Assembly: GCF_002005205.3 (NCBI RefSeq) | Contig: NZ_CP019701.2 | Location: forward strand, 2,528,501 to 2,592,500 | Origin: Rhizobium rhizogenes | GTDB taxonomy: Bacteria; Pseudomonadota; Alphaproteobacteria; Rhizobiales; Rhizobiaceae | DNA: 64,000 bases | Reading direction: 5' to 3' | Part shown: piece after piece, positions 1 through 9,346 of the stretch | Layout of the letters: each line of letters opens with the position of its first letter | Position numbering within the stretch: position 1 is the first letter of the stretch | Position numbers and translations under genes: made by a program | The notes under the pieces: generated by a model | What the model was told of the DNA's origin: nothing | Databases searched by the model: none | The model's input: the letters and a program-made list of their open reading frames with translations, nothing else

Positions 1-503
1 ATCGCCAACGGCAGTTCCAGCCCCTTGCGCAGGAAAGAGCGGCCGTTCCATAAAAACAGGTTCTTTGCCGTCTGCATCGGAATGGTGCTGGCGCCACGGG
101 TCGCGGCCCCGTCGAGTGCATTGCTGACCACCGACTGCATCTGATTCCAGTCCACCCCGCCATGGAAACAGAATTGTCCATCCTCGGACATCATCACGGA
201 TTGGACCAGACGCGGGGAAATATCCTCAAGCGGCACCCAGCGTCGGTCGTAACCCTGCAGGGTTACCAGATCCGCCAGCATCAGCGTCGAAACAGGGCGG
301 ATAAACGGCAGCGCATAGACGGGAATGAGCAGATAGGGCAGGATCAGCAATGCCAGCAAGGTCATGATGATGCGCTTTGCCAACGTGCGAAAATCCACCT
401 TCGGACTGCTCCGGTCTTCCGCCAGCACGGCGTAATCTGCGTCGCTTTCAGGCGTACTGCTCAATATCCGTCCCCGCGCCCCACGCCAATTTAAGCCTTT
501 CAT
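1..503 (-). CDS. mtgA: Monofunctional peptidoglycan transglycosylase MtgA (3' end cut by window)
   Basis: This family polymerises lipid II into glycan strands at the outer face of the inner membrane, without the transpeptidase domain of class A PBPs. Translating the reverse strand from the ATG at 503 gives 167 codons running off the window. There is a short charged N-terminus, one hydrophobic segment at about residues 46-68, and then GT51 motifs: the catalytic-Glu motif [14 protein letters not shown] and the downstream [17 protein letters not shown], which corresponds to the GAS[TS]I.QQ.AKN.FL motif. The C-terminal part is missing only because of the window edge. The gene is divergent from the prenyltransferase gene. 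The start is the first ATG before the membrane anchor and no strong Shine-Dalgarno is obvious. Assignment to GT51 is secure; MtgA rather than a truncated PBP1 is inferred from the short N-terminus. Confidence 0.88.
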   Translation of the reverse strand, partial: MKGLNWRGARGRILSSTPESDADYAVLAEDRSSPKVDFRTLAKRIIMTLLALLILPYLLIPVYALPFIRPVSTLMLADLVTLQGYDRRWVPLEDISPRLVQSVMMSEDGQFCFHGGVDWNQMQSVVSNALDGAATRGASTIPMQTAKNLFLWNGRSFLRKGLELPLA

Positions 504-603
504 AGTCCATTGCCGTCTTCAAGGCGAGTCCGGTCACACTGTTGCGGCTCTCGAATCACGAAAAGGTTTGCCTGGCCCGGCGCGGCGTGCCAAAGAGCGC
601 GGC

Positions 604-1518
604 ATGGACGCTCAGATGACGAATTTTGAAACGCGGCTGCGCGAGAACGCGGCAAAAACCGAGGCCCTGCTCGGCCGCCTGCTCTCGGGTGAAGCGCGCG
701 GAGACGAGATCACGCGCCCGCAGAACCTGCTCGACGCCATGCGCCATGGGGTGCTGAACGGCGGCAAACGCCTGCGGCCCTTCCTCGTCATCGAAAGCGC
801 CGAACTTGCGGGCGGAGACACCGAAGCCGCTTATTATGTCGGCGCAGCGCTGGAATGCCTCCATTGTTATTCGCTTGTTCATGACGATCTGCCGGCCATG
901 GACGACGACGACCTGCGCCGTGGCCAGCCGACAGTGCATCGCAAATTCGATGAGGCGACCGCCATTCTCGCCGGCGACAGCCTGCTGACACTCGCTTTCG
1001 ATATCATCGCCTCGGATGAAAATCCGCTCGCGGCCGAGCGCAAGGCCGCACTCGTGCTTTCGCTCGCCCGCGCAGCCGGCATTGGCGGCATGGCTGGCGG
1101 ACAGGCGCTCGATCTTGCCGCTGAAAAGAAGGCGCCGGACGAAGCTGGCGTCATTACATTGCAGGCTATGAAAACCGGCGCATTGCTGCGTTTCGCCTGC
1201 GAGGCCGGCGCGATCATTGCCGGCAGCGACAGTGCCGAACGGCAGAGACTGCGCCTCTTCGGCGAAAAGATCGGCCTCGCCTTCCAGCTCGCCGATGATC
1301 TTCTGGATCTGACCGCCGATGCCGCCACCATGGGCAAGGCGACCGGCAAGGACGCCGCACGCGGCAAGGGAACGCTGGTGGCACTGCGCGGCGAGGAATG
1401 GGCGCGCCGCAAACTGCAGGAACAGGTCGCCGAGGCCGCGGAACTCCTGGCCCCTTATGGCGAAAAGGCCGCGATTCTCATCGCGGCCGCAAGATTTATC
1501 GCCGAACGCAAAAGCTGA
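604..1518 (+). CDS. ispA: Polyprenyl synthetase, farnesyl diphosphate synthase type (IspA)
   Basis: Condenses isopentenyl diphosphate with DMAPP/GPP to make farnesyl (or geranylgeranyl) diphosphate for ubiquinone, undecaprenyl phosphate and hopanoid-type lipids. With the ATG at 604 the protein is 304 aa, the usual size. The first Asp-rich motif DDLPAMD lies at residues 94-100 inside HCYSLVHDDLPAMDDDD, as in bacterial IspA; the second is DDLLD in LADDLLDLTAD; the GGKRLRP substrate motif is near residue 53. The reading frame opens at a TTG at 568, but the residues before 604 are not family-like. It is divergent from mtgA. Chain length (C15 or C20) cannot be fixed from the sequence alone. Confidence 0.9.
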   Translation: MDAQMTNFETRLRENAAKTEALLGRLLSGEARGDEITRPQNLLDAMRHGVLNGGKRLRPFLVIESAELAGGDTEAAYYVGAALECLHCYSLVHDDLPAMDDDDLRRGQPTVHRKFDEATAILAGDSLLTLAFDIIASDENPLAAERKAALVLSLARAAGIGGMAGGQALDLAAEKKAPDEAGVITLQAMKTGALLRFACEAGAIIAGSDSAERQRLRLFGEKIGLAFQLADDLLDLTADAATMGKATGKDAARGKGTLVALRGEEWARRKLQEQVAEAAELLAPYGEKAAILIAAARFIAERKS

Positions 1519-1549
1519 GTCGGCATACCCGCTCAGCCCCTACATCCGA

Positions 1550-2212
1550 TCAGCCCTTGAGGGGCGAAATCAGCACTTCGACGCGGCGGTTCTGGGCGCG
1601 ACCGTCAGGCGTTGCATTCGATGCGATCGGCTGCGAGGCACCGAAGCCGAGTGTCGAAATACGGCGCTGGTCGACACCGCGCGCACCGAGATAATTGGCG
1701 ACCGAAGCGGCGCGACGTTCCGAAAGGCCCTGATTGTAACCGGGGCTACCGGTGGAATCGGTGTGACCGTTGATATCGATCAGCGTGCGGTTGAACTTGT
1801 TCAGCACGATGCCGACGGAATCCAGCGTCTGATAGAACGGCGGAATGACCTGATCCTGATCCGTCGCGAAGGTAATGTTCGACGGCATGTTGAGAACGAT
1901 GCTGTCGCCGCGGCGGGAAACCGAAACGCCCGTACCCTGAAGCTGGGCGCGAAGCTCGGCTTCCTGACCATCCATGTAATTGCCAATGGCGCCACCGGCG
2001 AGCGCACCGATGCCCGCGCCGATAAGCGCAGCATTGCGGCGACCGGTCGGCGAACCGCCGACAGCCAGGCCGCCGAGCGCGCCAACCACGGCGCCGATAC
2101 CGGCACCGCCCGCCGTATTCGACATCTTCTGCTCACCCGTATAGGGATCGGTGGTGGTGCAGGCGGAAAGATAGGTCCCGCAAAGGGCGACGATCGCGAT
2201 TTTTTTGATCAT
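1550..2212 (-). CDS. OmpA-family outer-membrane lipoprotein with glycine zipper
   Basis: A 220-aa lipoprotein. The signal peptide ends in the lipobox LSAC with the lipidated Cys at residue 18. A glycine-zipper stretch follows (AGGAGIGAVVGALGG and IGAGIGALAGGAIG), and a C-terminal OmpA peptidoglycan-binding domain contains NGHTDSTGS, the LSERRAASVANYL helix and the GFGASQPIASN/QNRRVEV end. This is the YiaD-like architecture that anchors the outer membrane to peptidoglycan. It lies 66 bp downstream of ispG on the same strand and may be partly cotranscribed with it. The start is the ATG at 2212 with a GGAG about 10 bases upstream. Its specific physiological role is unknown. Confidence 0.87.
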   Translation of the reverse strand: MIKKIAIVALCGTYLSACTTTDPYTGEQKMSNTAGGAGIGAVVGALGGLAVGGSPTGRRNAALIGAGIGALAGGAIGNYMDGQEAELRAQLQGTGVSVSRRGDSIVLNMPSNITFATDQDQVIPPFYQTLDSVGIVLNKFNRTLIDINGHTDSTGSPGYNQGLSERRAASVANYLGARGVDQRRISTLGFGASQPIASNATPDGRAQNRRVEVLISPLKG

Positions 2213-2278
2213 ATGTTTTGATGCTCCGAGAGGTTCAGGAGGTACGACAGTGGAATTCCGGCCTTTTCACGGTACTCT

Positions 2279-3529
2279 TTACTCCGCCGCGTCTTTCCGG
2301 CCAAAACGCTTTTCGATGTAATCGGCCACAAGCGCTTCGAAATCACCGGCAATGTTGGGACCACGCAGGGTGAGCGCCTTTTCCCCATCTATGAAGACGG
2401 GAGCGGCGGGGCTTTCGCCGGTTCCGGGCAAGGAAATACCGATATCGGCATGTTTGCTTTCGCCGGGACCGTTGACGATGCAGCCCATGACAGCAACATT
2501 CAGCGCCTCGACGCCGGGATATTTCTCGCGCCAGACCGGCATGTTCTTGCGAATATCGTTCTGGATGTTCTGCGCCAGTTCCTGAAAGACGGTGGACGTG
2601 GTGCGCCCGCAGCCGGGACATGCCGCAACAACCGGAATGAATTGCCTGAAACCCATGACCTGCAGCAATTCCTGCGCCACCTGCACCTCGCGGGTGCGGT
2701 CGCCATTCGGCTCCGGCGTCAGCGAAACACGGATCGTATCGCCGATACCGTGCTGCAGCACATAACCCATGGCGGCAGACGAGGCGACGATGCCCTTGGA
2801 ACCCATGCCCGCTTCGGTAAGACCCAGATGCAGGGCGTGATCGGACCGCTCCGACAACATCGAATAAACGGCGATCAGATCCTGCACCTGACTGACCTTG
2901 GCGGACAGGATGATACGATTGCGCGGCAGGCCGATCTCTTCGGCAAGCTCGGCGGAAATCAGTGCCGACTGCACGATGGCCTCGCGCGTGACCTGGCGAG
3001 CGGAGAGCGGAAAACCCTCTTCCTTGTTCCTGTCCATCAGCGTGGTCAGCAATTCCTGATCCAGCGACCCCCAGTTCACGCCGATTCGGACCGGCTTGTC
3101 GTAGCGGATCGCCATTTCGACGATCTCGCCAAACTGCTTGTCCTTTTTATCCTTGAAGCCAACGTTGCCGGGATTGATGCGGTATTTCGCCAGTGCTTCG
3201 GCGCAGGCCGGATGGTCGGCCAGAAGCTTGTGGCCGATATAATGGAAATCGCCGACAAGCGGCACATCAAGCCCAAGACGCAGCAACCGCTCGCGGATTT
3301 TCGGAACGGCAGCCGCACTCTCGTCACGGTCGACGGTGATGCGAACGATTTCCGAACCGGCCCGGAACAGCGCCGCCACTTGGCTGACGGTGGCATCGAT
3401 GTCAGCCGTGTCGGTATTGGTCATCGACTGCACGACGACAGGCGCACCGCCACCGACGATGACACCGCCCACGTCTACGGCGACGGATGCGCGGCGGGGC
3501 TTGGGATCGTAATCGGCATGTGACGTCAT
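2279..3529 (-). CDS. ispG: 4-hydroxy-3-methylbut-2-enyl diphosphate synthase (GcpE/IspG)
   Basis: Fe-S enzyme of the MEP pathway that reductively converts MEcPP to HMBPP. From the ATG at 3529 the product is 416 aa and begins [13 protein letters not shown]. The frame extends 24 codons further upstream, but those residues are not family-like. Diagnostic stretches are [12 protein letters not shown] near the N-terminus, [16 protein letters not shown], and the C-terminal [4Fe-4S] cysteines in [16 protein letters not shown] and [18 protein letters not shown]. With ispA 1 kb away, two isoprenoid genes are near neighbours but are on opposite strands and not an operon. Confidence 0.96.
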   Translation of the reverse strand: MTSHADYDPKPRRASVAVDVGGVIVGGGAPVVVQSMTNTDTADIDATVSQVAALFRAGSEIVRITVDRDESAAAVPKIRERLLRLGLDVPLVGDFHYIGHKLLADHPACAEALAKYRINPGNVGFKDKKDKQFGEIVEMAIRYDKPVRIGVNWGSLDQELLTTLMDRNKEEGFPLSARQVTREAIVQSALISAELAEEIGLPRNRIILSAKVSQVQDLIAVYSMLSERSDHALHLGLTEAGMGSKGIVASSAAMGYVLQHGIGDTIRVSLTPEPNGDRTREVQVAQELLQVMGFRQFIPVVAACPGCGRTTSTVFQELAQNIQNDIRKNMPVWREKYPGVEALNVAVMGCIVNGPGESKHADIGISLPGTGESPAAPVFIDGEKALTLRGPNIAGDFEALVADYIEKRFGRKDAAE

Positions 3530-3649
3530 GGCGTTCTCTGGAGCTTGCGGCAAGGTCTGGCAATTGAGGTGAAACAAGGGGGCCTGCTTGTCAACACCCA
3601 ACGCATGAGAGCTTCTACTTTACCGCAATCATGGCAAAATTCGAGACGC

Positions 3650-4840
3650 CTATTCCTTGCCGGCGCCATCCGCGTGGCGGGCGAGCCGCGAAAGCAGCAA
3701 AACCACCACATGCAGCAACGGCAGCGCGATGAAAACACTGGCAAGACCCGTATGTTCTGCAATGAAGCCGATTGCGGAGGGTGCCACCAGAATACCGGAA
3801 TAACCCATGGTGGTGACGACGGAGAGCCCGATTCCCGGCGCCAGTCCCGGCATGTTGCCGGCCGCCGAAAAGGCGATGGGCACCATGTTGGAAATACCGA
3901 TGCCCGCAATGGCGAAGCCGATGATGGCGAAGGTGGAATTGCCCGCAAGACCAGCGATCAACAGACCGGTGATTGACATGACCGAGCAGAATCGCAGGGT
4001 ATTGACCGCTCCGAACCGGTCACGCACCAGATCGCCGGCAAAACGCATGGCCGCCATGGTCATGGAGAAGGCCGCGAAGGCAAAACCGGATTGGGACACC
4101 GAAGCTCCCAGCTCATTGCGCAGATAAAGTGCGCCCCAATCGAGGATCGCGCCTTCCGGAATCATCGAGAACAGCGCCATCAGGCCGATGATCCATGGCA
4201 GCGGCGTCAGCGGCAGGCCGCCTTTCGGGCGCTCCGCTTCCGGATGCGGACGATCCGCGAGAACCCGCGGCCAGGCAATGACCAGCAGCACCAGCGCAAT
4301 GACCGTCAGCGCAACAGCATGGCCCTGCACGCCAATGGCCGTGATGAGGTAACCACCGAGACCGGCGCCGATCAGGCCACCAAGGCTCCAGAACGCATGG
4401 CACGACGACATGATCGCCCGGCGCATGTCGCGCTCCACCGCCACCGCATTGGCGTTCATGGCGACGTCCATCGCCCCCGTCAGACCGCCAAACAGGAAGA
4501 CCGCAATCACCCCCGCCCAGATCGTGCCTGCCCAGGAGATGAAGAGCAGCGTCGGCAAAAAGATCGCCGCAGTCACGAGGCTGACCGTGCGCGAGCCGAA
4601 ACGGGCAATCTGGGAACCGGCAATGGGCATGAAGACCAGTGAGCCGATGCCGAAAACCAGAATGATAAGGCCGAGAGCGCTTTCACTGAGGGACAGGCGC
4701 GCCGCGAATTCCGGGATCTTGGGCGCCCAGGATCCCATCATGAAACCGTTCATCAAAAACAGCAGGGAAACGCCCAGCCTGTGCCGGGTCAGATAGGACG
4801 AGCGTGCAGCCGTCGGCGAAAATGACGTGGGGCCATTCAT
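3650..4840 (-). CDS. Major facilitator superfamily transporter
   Basis: A 396-aa polytopic membrane protein with about 12 hydrophobic segments. It starts after a short Ser/Thr-rich cytoplasmic tail (RHRLGVSLLFLMNGFMMGSWAPKIPEF). The N-terminal GSWAPKIP and the loop KIPEFAARL...LGLIILVFGIGS resemble the YbjJ/FucP-like MFS branch. The ATG at 4840 is preferred over an in-frame TTG at 4846. It begins 12 bp after the stop of the deoR-type gene, so the two almost certainly form an operon, which suggests transport of a sugar or sugar-like compound sensed by the DeoR protein. The substrate cannot be read from the sequence. Confidence 0.85.
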   Translation of the reverse strand: MNGPTSFSPTAARSSYLTRHRLGVSLLFLMNGFMMGSWAPKIPEFAARLSLSESALGLIILVFGIGSLVFMPIAGSQIARFGSRTVSLVTAAIFLPTLLFISWAGTIWAGVIAVFLFGGLTGAMDVAMNANAVAVERDMRRAIMSSCHAFWSLGGLIGAGLGGYLITAIGVQGHAVALTVIALVLLVIAWPRVLADRPHPEAERPKGGLPLTPLPWIIGLMALFSMIPEGAILDWGALYLRNELGASVSQSGFAFAAFSMTMAAMRFAGDLVRDRFGAVNTLRFCSVMSITGLLIAGLAGNSTFAIIGFAIAGIGISNMVPIAFSAAGNMPGLAPGIGLSVVTTMGYSGILVAPSAIGFIAEHTGLASVFIALPLLHVVVLLLSRLARHADGAGKE

Positions 4841-4852
4841 CGGCAATATCCT

Positions 4853-5653
4853 TCAGACTTGACCGTGGGAAAATCGGGCGGCGTCTTCATCGCCGCAATA
4901 AACGTCTACACCCTTCACCGACAGCGCCTCGACCAATGCGCGGTCGGCATTCTGCTCCAGCACGAGGGAAAGCGGCGGGGAAAAATCATGGACGTGAAAG
5001 GCTGCCTTGTGACCGAGCTTTTCGGTGGTGATTGCCGCGACAATCCGCTGGCTGGCGCTGCAGGCAAGCCGCTTGAACACCGCATCCTCGAAAACATCGG
5101 CAGAGAGGCCCATTTCTGTCGCGACACCGCAAACGCCGAGAATACAGAGGTCGGGCCGCATCAACTCAAGCTGCCGCAGTGCCATGGCGTCAATCGCAGC
5201 ACCAACAGCCGGATCGACCTTGCCGCCGATCAGCACCAGATCGATATCGGCTCGCCCTGTCAGTTCGGCGGCAATGGCGGGCGTATTCGTCACGACTGTG
5301 AGGTTGAGACCGGCCGGGATCGCTCGTGCAACGGCGAGATTGGTGGAGCCGGCATCGATAAAAACGACCATGCCCGGCTCAAGCAGCGGAACGACGGCAC
5401 GCGCCAGCATCGCCTTCCGGTCGGCATCCTCGGCAATACGCGTCTTCAGCGGCACCGTCGTGCTGTCGGAGAGCAGTGCTCCGCCATAAACCCGCAGACA
5501 TTCCCCACGCGCCGCCATCTCGCGCAGGTCACGGCGCACGGTGTCTTCGGAAACACCGAAATTCTGGGCCAGATCCTGCGCAAGCACCCGGCCGCTTTGC
5601 CGCAACTGCGCGAGGATGAGCGCCTGCCGCTCACTGACAAAATGATCGCTCAT
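4853..5653 (-). CDS. DeoR-family transcriptional regulator
   Basis: A 266-aa repressor type. Residues 1-57 form the DeoR winged helix (SERQALILAQLRQSGRVLAQDLAQNFGVSEDTVRRDLREM). The remainder is the DeoR effector domain with the phospho-sugar-isomerase-like fold (VVFIDAGSTNLAVARAIP, DLVLIGGKVDPAVGA, CILGVCGVATEMGLS). Members usually bind phosphorylated sugars and repress adjacent transport or catabolic genes. It is followed after 12 bp by the MFS transporter gene. The ATG at 5653 has only a weak ribosome-binding site. Direct repeats just upstream are candidate operators. The effector is unknown. Confidence 0.9.
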   Translation of the reverse strand: MSDHFVSERQALILAQLRQSGRVLAQDLAQNFGVSEDTVRRDLREMAARGECLRVYGGALLSDSTTVPLKTRIAEDADRKAMLARAVVPLLEPGMVVFIDAGSTNLAVARAIPAGLNLTVVTNTPAIAAELTGRADIDLVLIGGKVDPAVGAAIDAMALRQLELMRPDLCILGVCGVATEMGLSADVFEDAVFKRLACSASQRIVAAITTEKLGHKAAFHVHDFSPPLSLVLEQNADRALVEALSVKGVDVYCGDEDAARFSHGQV

Positions 5654-5660
5654 CGAAACT

Positions 5661-5698
5661 CATGCATAAACAGGAACAAACGTGCACGAACATGCATA
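5661..5698 (-). promoter_or_regulatory. Candidate DeoR autoregulatory operator repeats
   Basis: The octamer CATGCATA occurs at 5661-5668 and again at 5691-5698, exactly 30 bp apart (about three helical turns), with a related CGTGCAC between them. Read on the minus strand the segment contains ATGTTCGTG, GTTTGTTCC and TGTTTATGC, resembling the TGTTCG-like repeats bound by DeoR/GlpR-family repressors. It lies immediately before the regulator's start codon. The assignment is inferential. Confidence 0.4.
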
Positions 5699-5720
5699 TT
5701 CGAGTTTCTGCCGAAGCGCA

Positions 5721-5748
5721 ATAAAAAACGCCCGCCGAAAGGCGGGCG
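5721..5748 (-). terminator. Intrinsic terminator of pyc
   Basis: On the minus strand the stem CGCCCGCC/GGCGGGCG with a TTTC loop is followed by TTTTTTATT, a textbook Rho-independent terminator 30 bp beyond the pyc stop. Confidence 0.92.
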
Positions 5749-5778
5749 TCTGCAACCTTATCGACGATGCGACAGGGC

Positions 5779-8700
5779 TTATTCGGCGTAGGAGATCAAC
5801 AGGTCCTTCGCGTCGATCTGGTCGCCGGGGCGCACCAGAACCTCAGCGATCTTGCCGTCACGTTCGGCGTGGAGCGCGGTTTCCATCTTCATCGCTTCGA
5901 TGGACAGCAGCACATCGCCGGCCTTGACCTCCTGCCCCTGATTGACAAAGACGCGGCTGATCACGCCCGGCATCGGCGCGCCGATATGGGATGCATTGCC
6001 GGGTTCAGCCTTGCGGCGCACGGCGGAGCCGGAAGCGCCATGTGCCCGATCCGGCACCTTGATGCGGCGGGGCTGACCGTTGATCTCGAAGAACACCGTC
6101 ACCATGCCCTTATCGTCAGTGCCGGATGAGGCCTGATTGACGATGACAAGCGTCTTGCCGCGCTCGATGTCGGCAAACAGCTCCTCGCCATCCTCCATGC
6201 CGTAGAAATAGGCATGGGTGGGCAGCACGGAAACCGGACCATAGGTCTCGGCGGTAAGCGCGAAATCGGTGAACACCTTCGGATACATCAGATAGGACGC
6301 GAACTCAAAATCGTCGACCTTGCGCTCCAGCTTGGTCTCGATCACCTTCCGCTCCGCGTCGAGATCGGCATCTTCCAGCAGCGAACCCGGACGAACCGTG
6401 TAGGGCGCTTCGCCCTTCAGCGCCTTTTTCTGCAGGGCTGCCGGCCAGCCGCCGGGCGACTGTCCCAGATCGCCCTTCAGCATCGACACCACCGAGTCAG
6501 GGAAAGACACTTCACGATCAGGGTTTTCGACATCGGCCACCGTCAGGTCCTGGCTGACCATCATCAGCGCCATGTCACCGACGACCTTGGAGGACGGCGT
6601 CACCTTGACGATATCGCCGAACATGCGGTTGGCGTCGGCATAGGCCTGCGCCACCTCGTGCCAGCGGCTCTCGAGACCCAGCGAACGGGCCTGTTCCTTG
6701 AGATTGGTGAACTGGCCGCCCGGCATTTCATGCAGGTAGACTTCCGAAGCCGGCCCCTTGAGATCGCTTTCGAACGCCGCATATTGATTGCGTACGGCCT
6801 CCCAGTAGAAGGAAATGCGGCGGATCCATTCGGTATCGAGACCCGTATCGCGTTCCGACCCCGCCAGCGCCTCCACGATCGAGCCGAGGCATGGCTGCGA
6901 CGTATTGCCGGAGAAGGCATCCATTGCAGCATCCACGGCGTCGACGCCGGCATCCACGGCGGCAAGAACGGTCGCGGCGGAAATGCCCGAGGTGTCATGG
7001 GTGTGGAAATGGATCGGCAGACCGGTCGCCTCGCGCAGCGCCTTGAACAGGACCCTGGCGGCAGCCGGTTTCAACAGACCCGCCATGTCCTTGACGGCGA
7101 TGATATGCGCACCGGCCTTTTCAAGCTCGGCGGCAAGGCTGGTATAATATTTGAGATCGTATTTCGGACGCGCCGAATTCAGCAGATCGCCGGTGTAGCA
7201 GATGGTCGCCTCGCAGAGCTTGTTCTCCTCGGCAATCGCATCCATCGAGACACGCATATTCTCCACCCAGTTCAGGCAGTCGAAGACGCGGAAAAGATCG
7301 ACCCCGCCCCTTGCGGCCTGACGGACGAAATATTTGACGACGTTATCAGGATAATTCTTGTATCCGACGCCATTCGCACCGCGCAGAAGCATCTGCAGCA
7401 GCAGGTTCGGCGCGCCTTCCCGAATGAGGGCCAGACGTTCCCAGGGGTCTTCAGTCAGGAAGCGCATGGAAACGTCGAATGTCGCCCCGCCCCAGCATTC
7501 CAGCGACAGAAGCTGCGGCAGCGCCTTGGCGTAAACATTTGCGACCCGGGCGATATCATGCGTGCGGACACGGGTGGCCAGCAGCGACTGGTGCCCGTCG
7601 CGCATGGTCGTGTCGGTGACCAGCACGCGCTTTTCGTTGCGCATCCAGTCCGCGAAGCCCTTCGGACCGAGCTTGTCCAGCAACTGCTTGGTGCCGTCAG
7701 GCGTCGGCGCATCGATATAGGGTACGACGGGCTTTGCCGCCTTGTCGGAGGGTTTCGCACGCCCCTTGGTTTCCGGGTGGCCATTAACGGTCACGTCGGC
7801 AAGATAGGTCAGAAGCTTGGTGGCGCGGTCCTGACGCTTGACCTGCGCAAACAGTTCCGGCGTCGAATCGATGAAGCGGGTCGTATAGGTATTGTTGCGG
7901 AAGCTGTCGTGACCGATGATGGCTTCAAGGAAGGTGAGGTTGGTCGCAACGCCGCGGATGCGGAATTCGCGCAGCGCGCGGTCCATGCGGTTGATCGCCT
8001 CATCCGGTTGCGGCGCCCAGGCCGTTACCTTGACAAGCAGCGGATCGTAATATCGCGTGATGACGGCGCCGGTATAGGAGGTGCCGCCGTCCAGACGGAT
8101 GCCGAAGCCCGAAGCGGAACGATAGGCAGTGATACGGCCATAATCCGGAATGAAATTATGTTCCGGGTCTTCCGTCGTGATGCGGCACTGCAGCGCGTGG
8201 CCGTTGAGGCGGATATCCCCCTGCTTGGGAACGCCGGATTCCGCCGTGCCGATGGCAGCTCCTTCAAGAATATGAATCTGCGCCTTGACGATATCGATAC
8301 CGGTCACGACTTCGGTGACGGTGTGTTCCACCTGAATACGCGGATTGACCTCGATGAAGTAGAATTTGCCGCTATCGGCATCCATCAGATATTCAACCGT
8401 GCCGGCGCCGATATAATTGGTCGCGGCGGCGATCTTCAGGGAGTAGGAGGCGAGCTCCTGACGCTGCGCTTCGCTCAGATAGGGCGCGGGCGCACGCTCG
8501 ACCACCTTTTGATTGCGGCGCTGGATCGAACAATCACGCTCGAACAGATGCACGACATTGCCATGCGTATCGCCGAGAATCTGGCTTTCGACGTGTCGCG
8601 CACGCTCGACCAGCTTTTCGAGATAGACCTCATCCTTGCCGAAGGCGGCTTTCGCCTCGCGCTTGGCCTCCGTCACCTCGCGGGCGAGATCCTCTCGTCT

Positions 8701-9240
8701 GCGGATGGCGCGCATGCCGCGACCGCCACCACCCCAGGAGGCTTTCAGCATGACGGGATAGCCGATTTCCTCGGCCATGCGCTCCACTTCCGCAATATCA
8801 TCCGGCAGCGGATCGGTGGCGGGAACAACGGGTACATCAACCGAGATCGCCAGATTGCGGGCAGCGACCTTGTTGCCGAGCTGGCGCATCGTATCCGCCG
8901 TCGGCCCGATGAAGGTGATGCCGGCCTTGTTGCAGGCCTCCACAAATTCCGGGCTTTCAGACAGCAGACCGTAACCGGGATGGATCGCGTCCGCTCCGGA
9001 GAGCTTGGCCACACGGATAACTTCCTCAATCGAAAGATAACTTTCGATTGGCCCCATATCCTTGGCGAGATGCGGCCCCCTGCCGACCTGATAGGATTCA
9101 TCCGCCTTGAAGCGGTGCAAAGACAGCTTGTCTTCTTCCGCCCAAATCGCAACGGTTTTAATCCCAAGCTCGTTGGCTGCCCGGAAAACGCGGATCGCTA
9201 TTTCGGATCGGTTGGCAACAAGTATTTTCGATATTTTCAA
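5779..9240 (-). CDS. pyc: Pyruvate carboxylase
   Basis: Biotin-dependent anaplerotic enzyme converting pyruvate and bicarbonate to oxaloacetate. The 1153-aa single-chain architecture is complete. The biotin carboxylase comes first (KILVANRSEIAIRVFRAANE, the ATP-grasp loop KASWGGGGRGMR, EVNPRIQVEHTVTE), then the carboxyltransferase (TDTTMRDGHQSLLATR, DAAMDAFSGNTSQP), and finally the C-terminal biotinyl domain with biotinylation site EAMKMETALH. I place the start at the TTG at 9240 because GGGGAGA lies at the right spacing in front of it and the product begins LKISKILVANRSE as in rhizobial homologues. The frame itself opens a few codons upstream. It is transcribed alone with its own terminator. 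Confidence 0.97.
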   Translation of the reverse strand: MKISKILVANRSEIAIRVFRAANELGIKTVAIWAEEDKLSLHRFKADESYQVGRGPHLAKDMGPIESYLSIEEVIRVAKLSGADAIHPGYGLLSESPEFVEACNKAGITFIGPTADTMRQLGNKVAARNLAISVDVPVVPATDPLPDDIAEVERMAEEIGYPVMLKASWGGGGRGMRAIRRREDLAREVTEAKREAKAAFGKDEVYLEKLVERARHVESQILGDTHGNVVHLFERDCSIQRRNQKVVERAPAPYLSEAQRQELASYSLKIAAATNYIGAGTVEYLMDADSGKFYFIEVNPRIQVEHTVTEVVTGIDIVKAQIHILEGAAIGTAESGVPKQGDIRLNGHALQCRITTEDPEHNFIPDYGRITAYRSASGFGIRLDGGTSYTGAVITRYYDPLLVKVTAWAPQPDEAINRMDRALREFRIRGVATNLTFLEAIIGHDSFRNNTYTTRFIDSTPELFAQVKRQDRATKLLTYLADVTVNGHPETKGRAKPSDKAAKPVVPYIDAPTPDGTKQLLDKLGPKGFADWMRNEKRVLVTDTTMRDGHQSLLATRVRTHDIARVANVYAKALPQLLSLECWGGATFDVSMRFLTEDPWERLALIREGAPNLLLQMLLRGANGVGYKNYPDNVVKYFVRQAARGGVDLFRVFDCLNWVENMRVSMDAIAEENKLCEATICYTGDLLNSARPKYDLKYYTSLAAELEKAGAHIIAVKDMAGLLKPAAARVLFKALREATGLPIHFHTHDTSGISAATVLAAVDAGVDAVDAAMDAFSGNTSQPCLGSIVEALAGSERDTGLDTEWIRRISFYWEAVRNQYAAFESDLKGPASEVYLHEMPGGQFTNLKEQARSLGLESRWHEVAQAYADANRMFGDIVKVTPSSKVVGDMALMMVSQDLTVADVENPDREVSFPDSVVSMLKGDLGQSPGGWPAALQKKALKGEAPYTVRPGSLLEDADLDAERKVIETKLERKVDDFEFASYLMYPKVFTDFALTAETYGPVSVLPTHAYFYGMEDGEELFADIERGKTLVIVNQASSGTDDKGMVTVFFEINGQPRRIKVPDRAHGASGSAVRRKAEPGNASHIGAPMPGVISRVFVNQGQEVKAGDVLLSIEAMKMETALHAERDGKIAEVLVRPGDQIDAKDLLISYAE

Positions 9241-9346
9241 GACGGTCTCCCCACACGCCAAAACAAAATTTCTGCTGCACTGCGGAATTAAGCAGCAAAA
9301 CCCGGTCTTGGAAAGGGCAATTCGGGAGAGAACCGTCCTGTCGCCG

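Noticed and set aside
6214-9291. 1025-codon plus-strand open frame opposite pyc
   Set aside because: Codon-bias shadow of the pyruvate carboxylase gene; composition is not protein-like.
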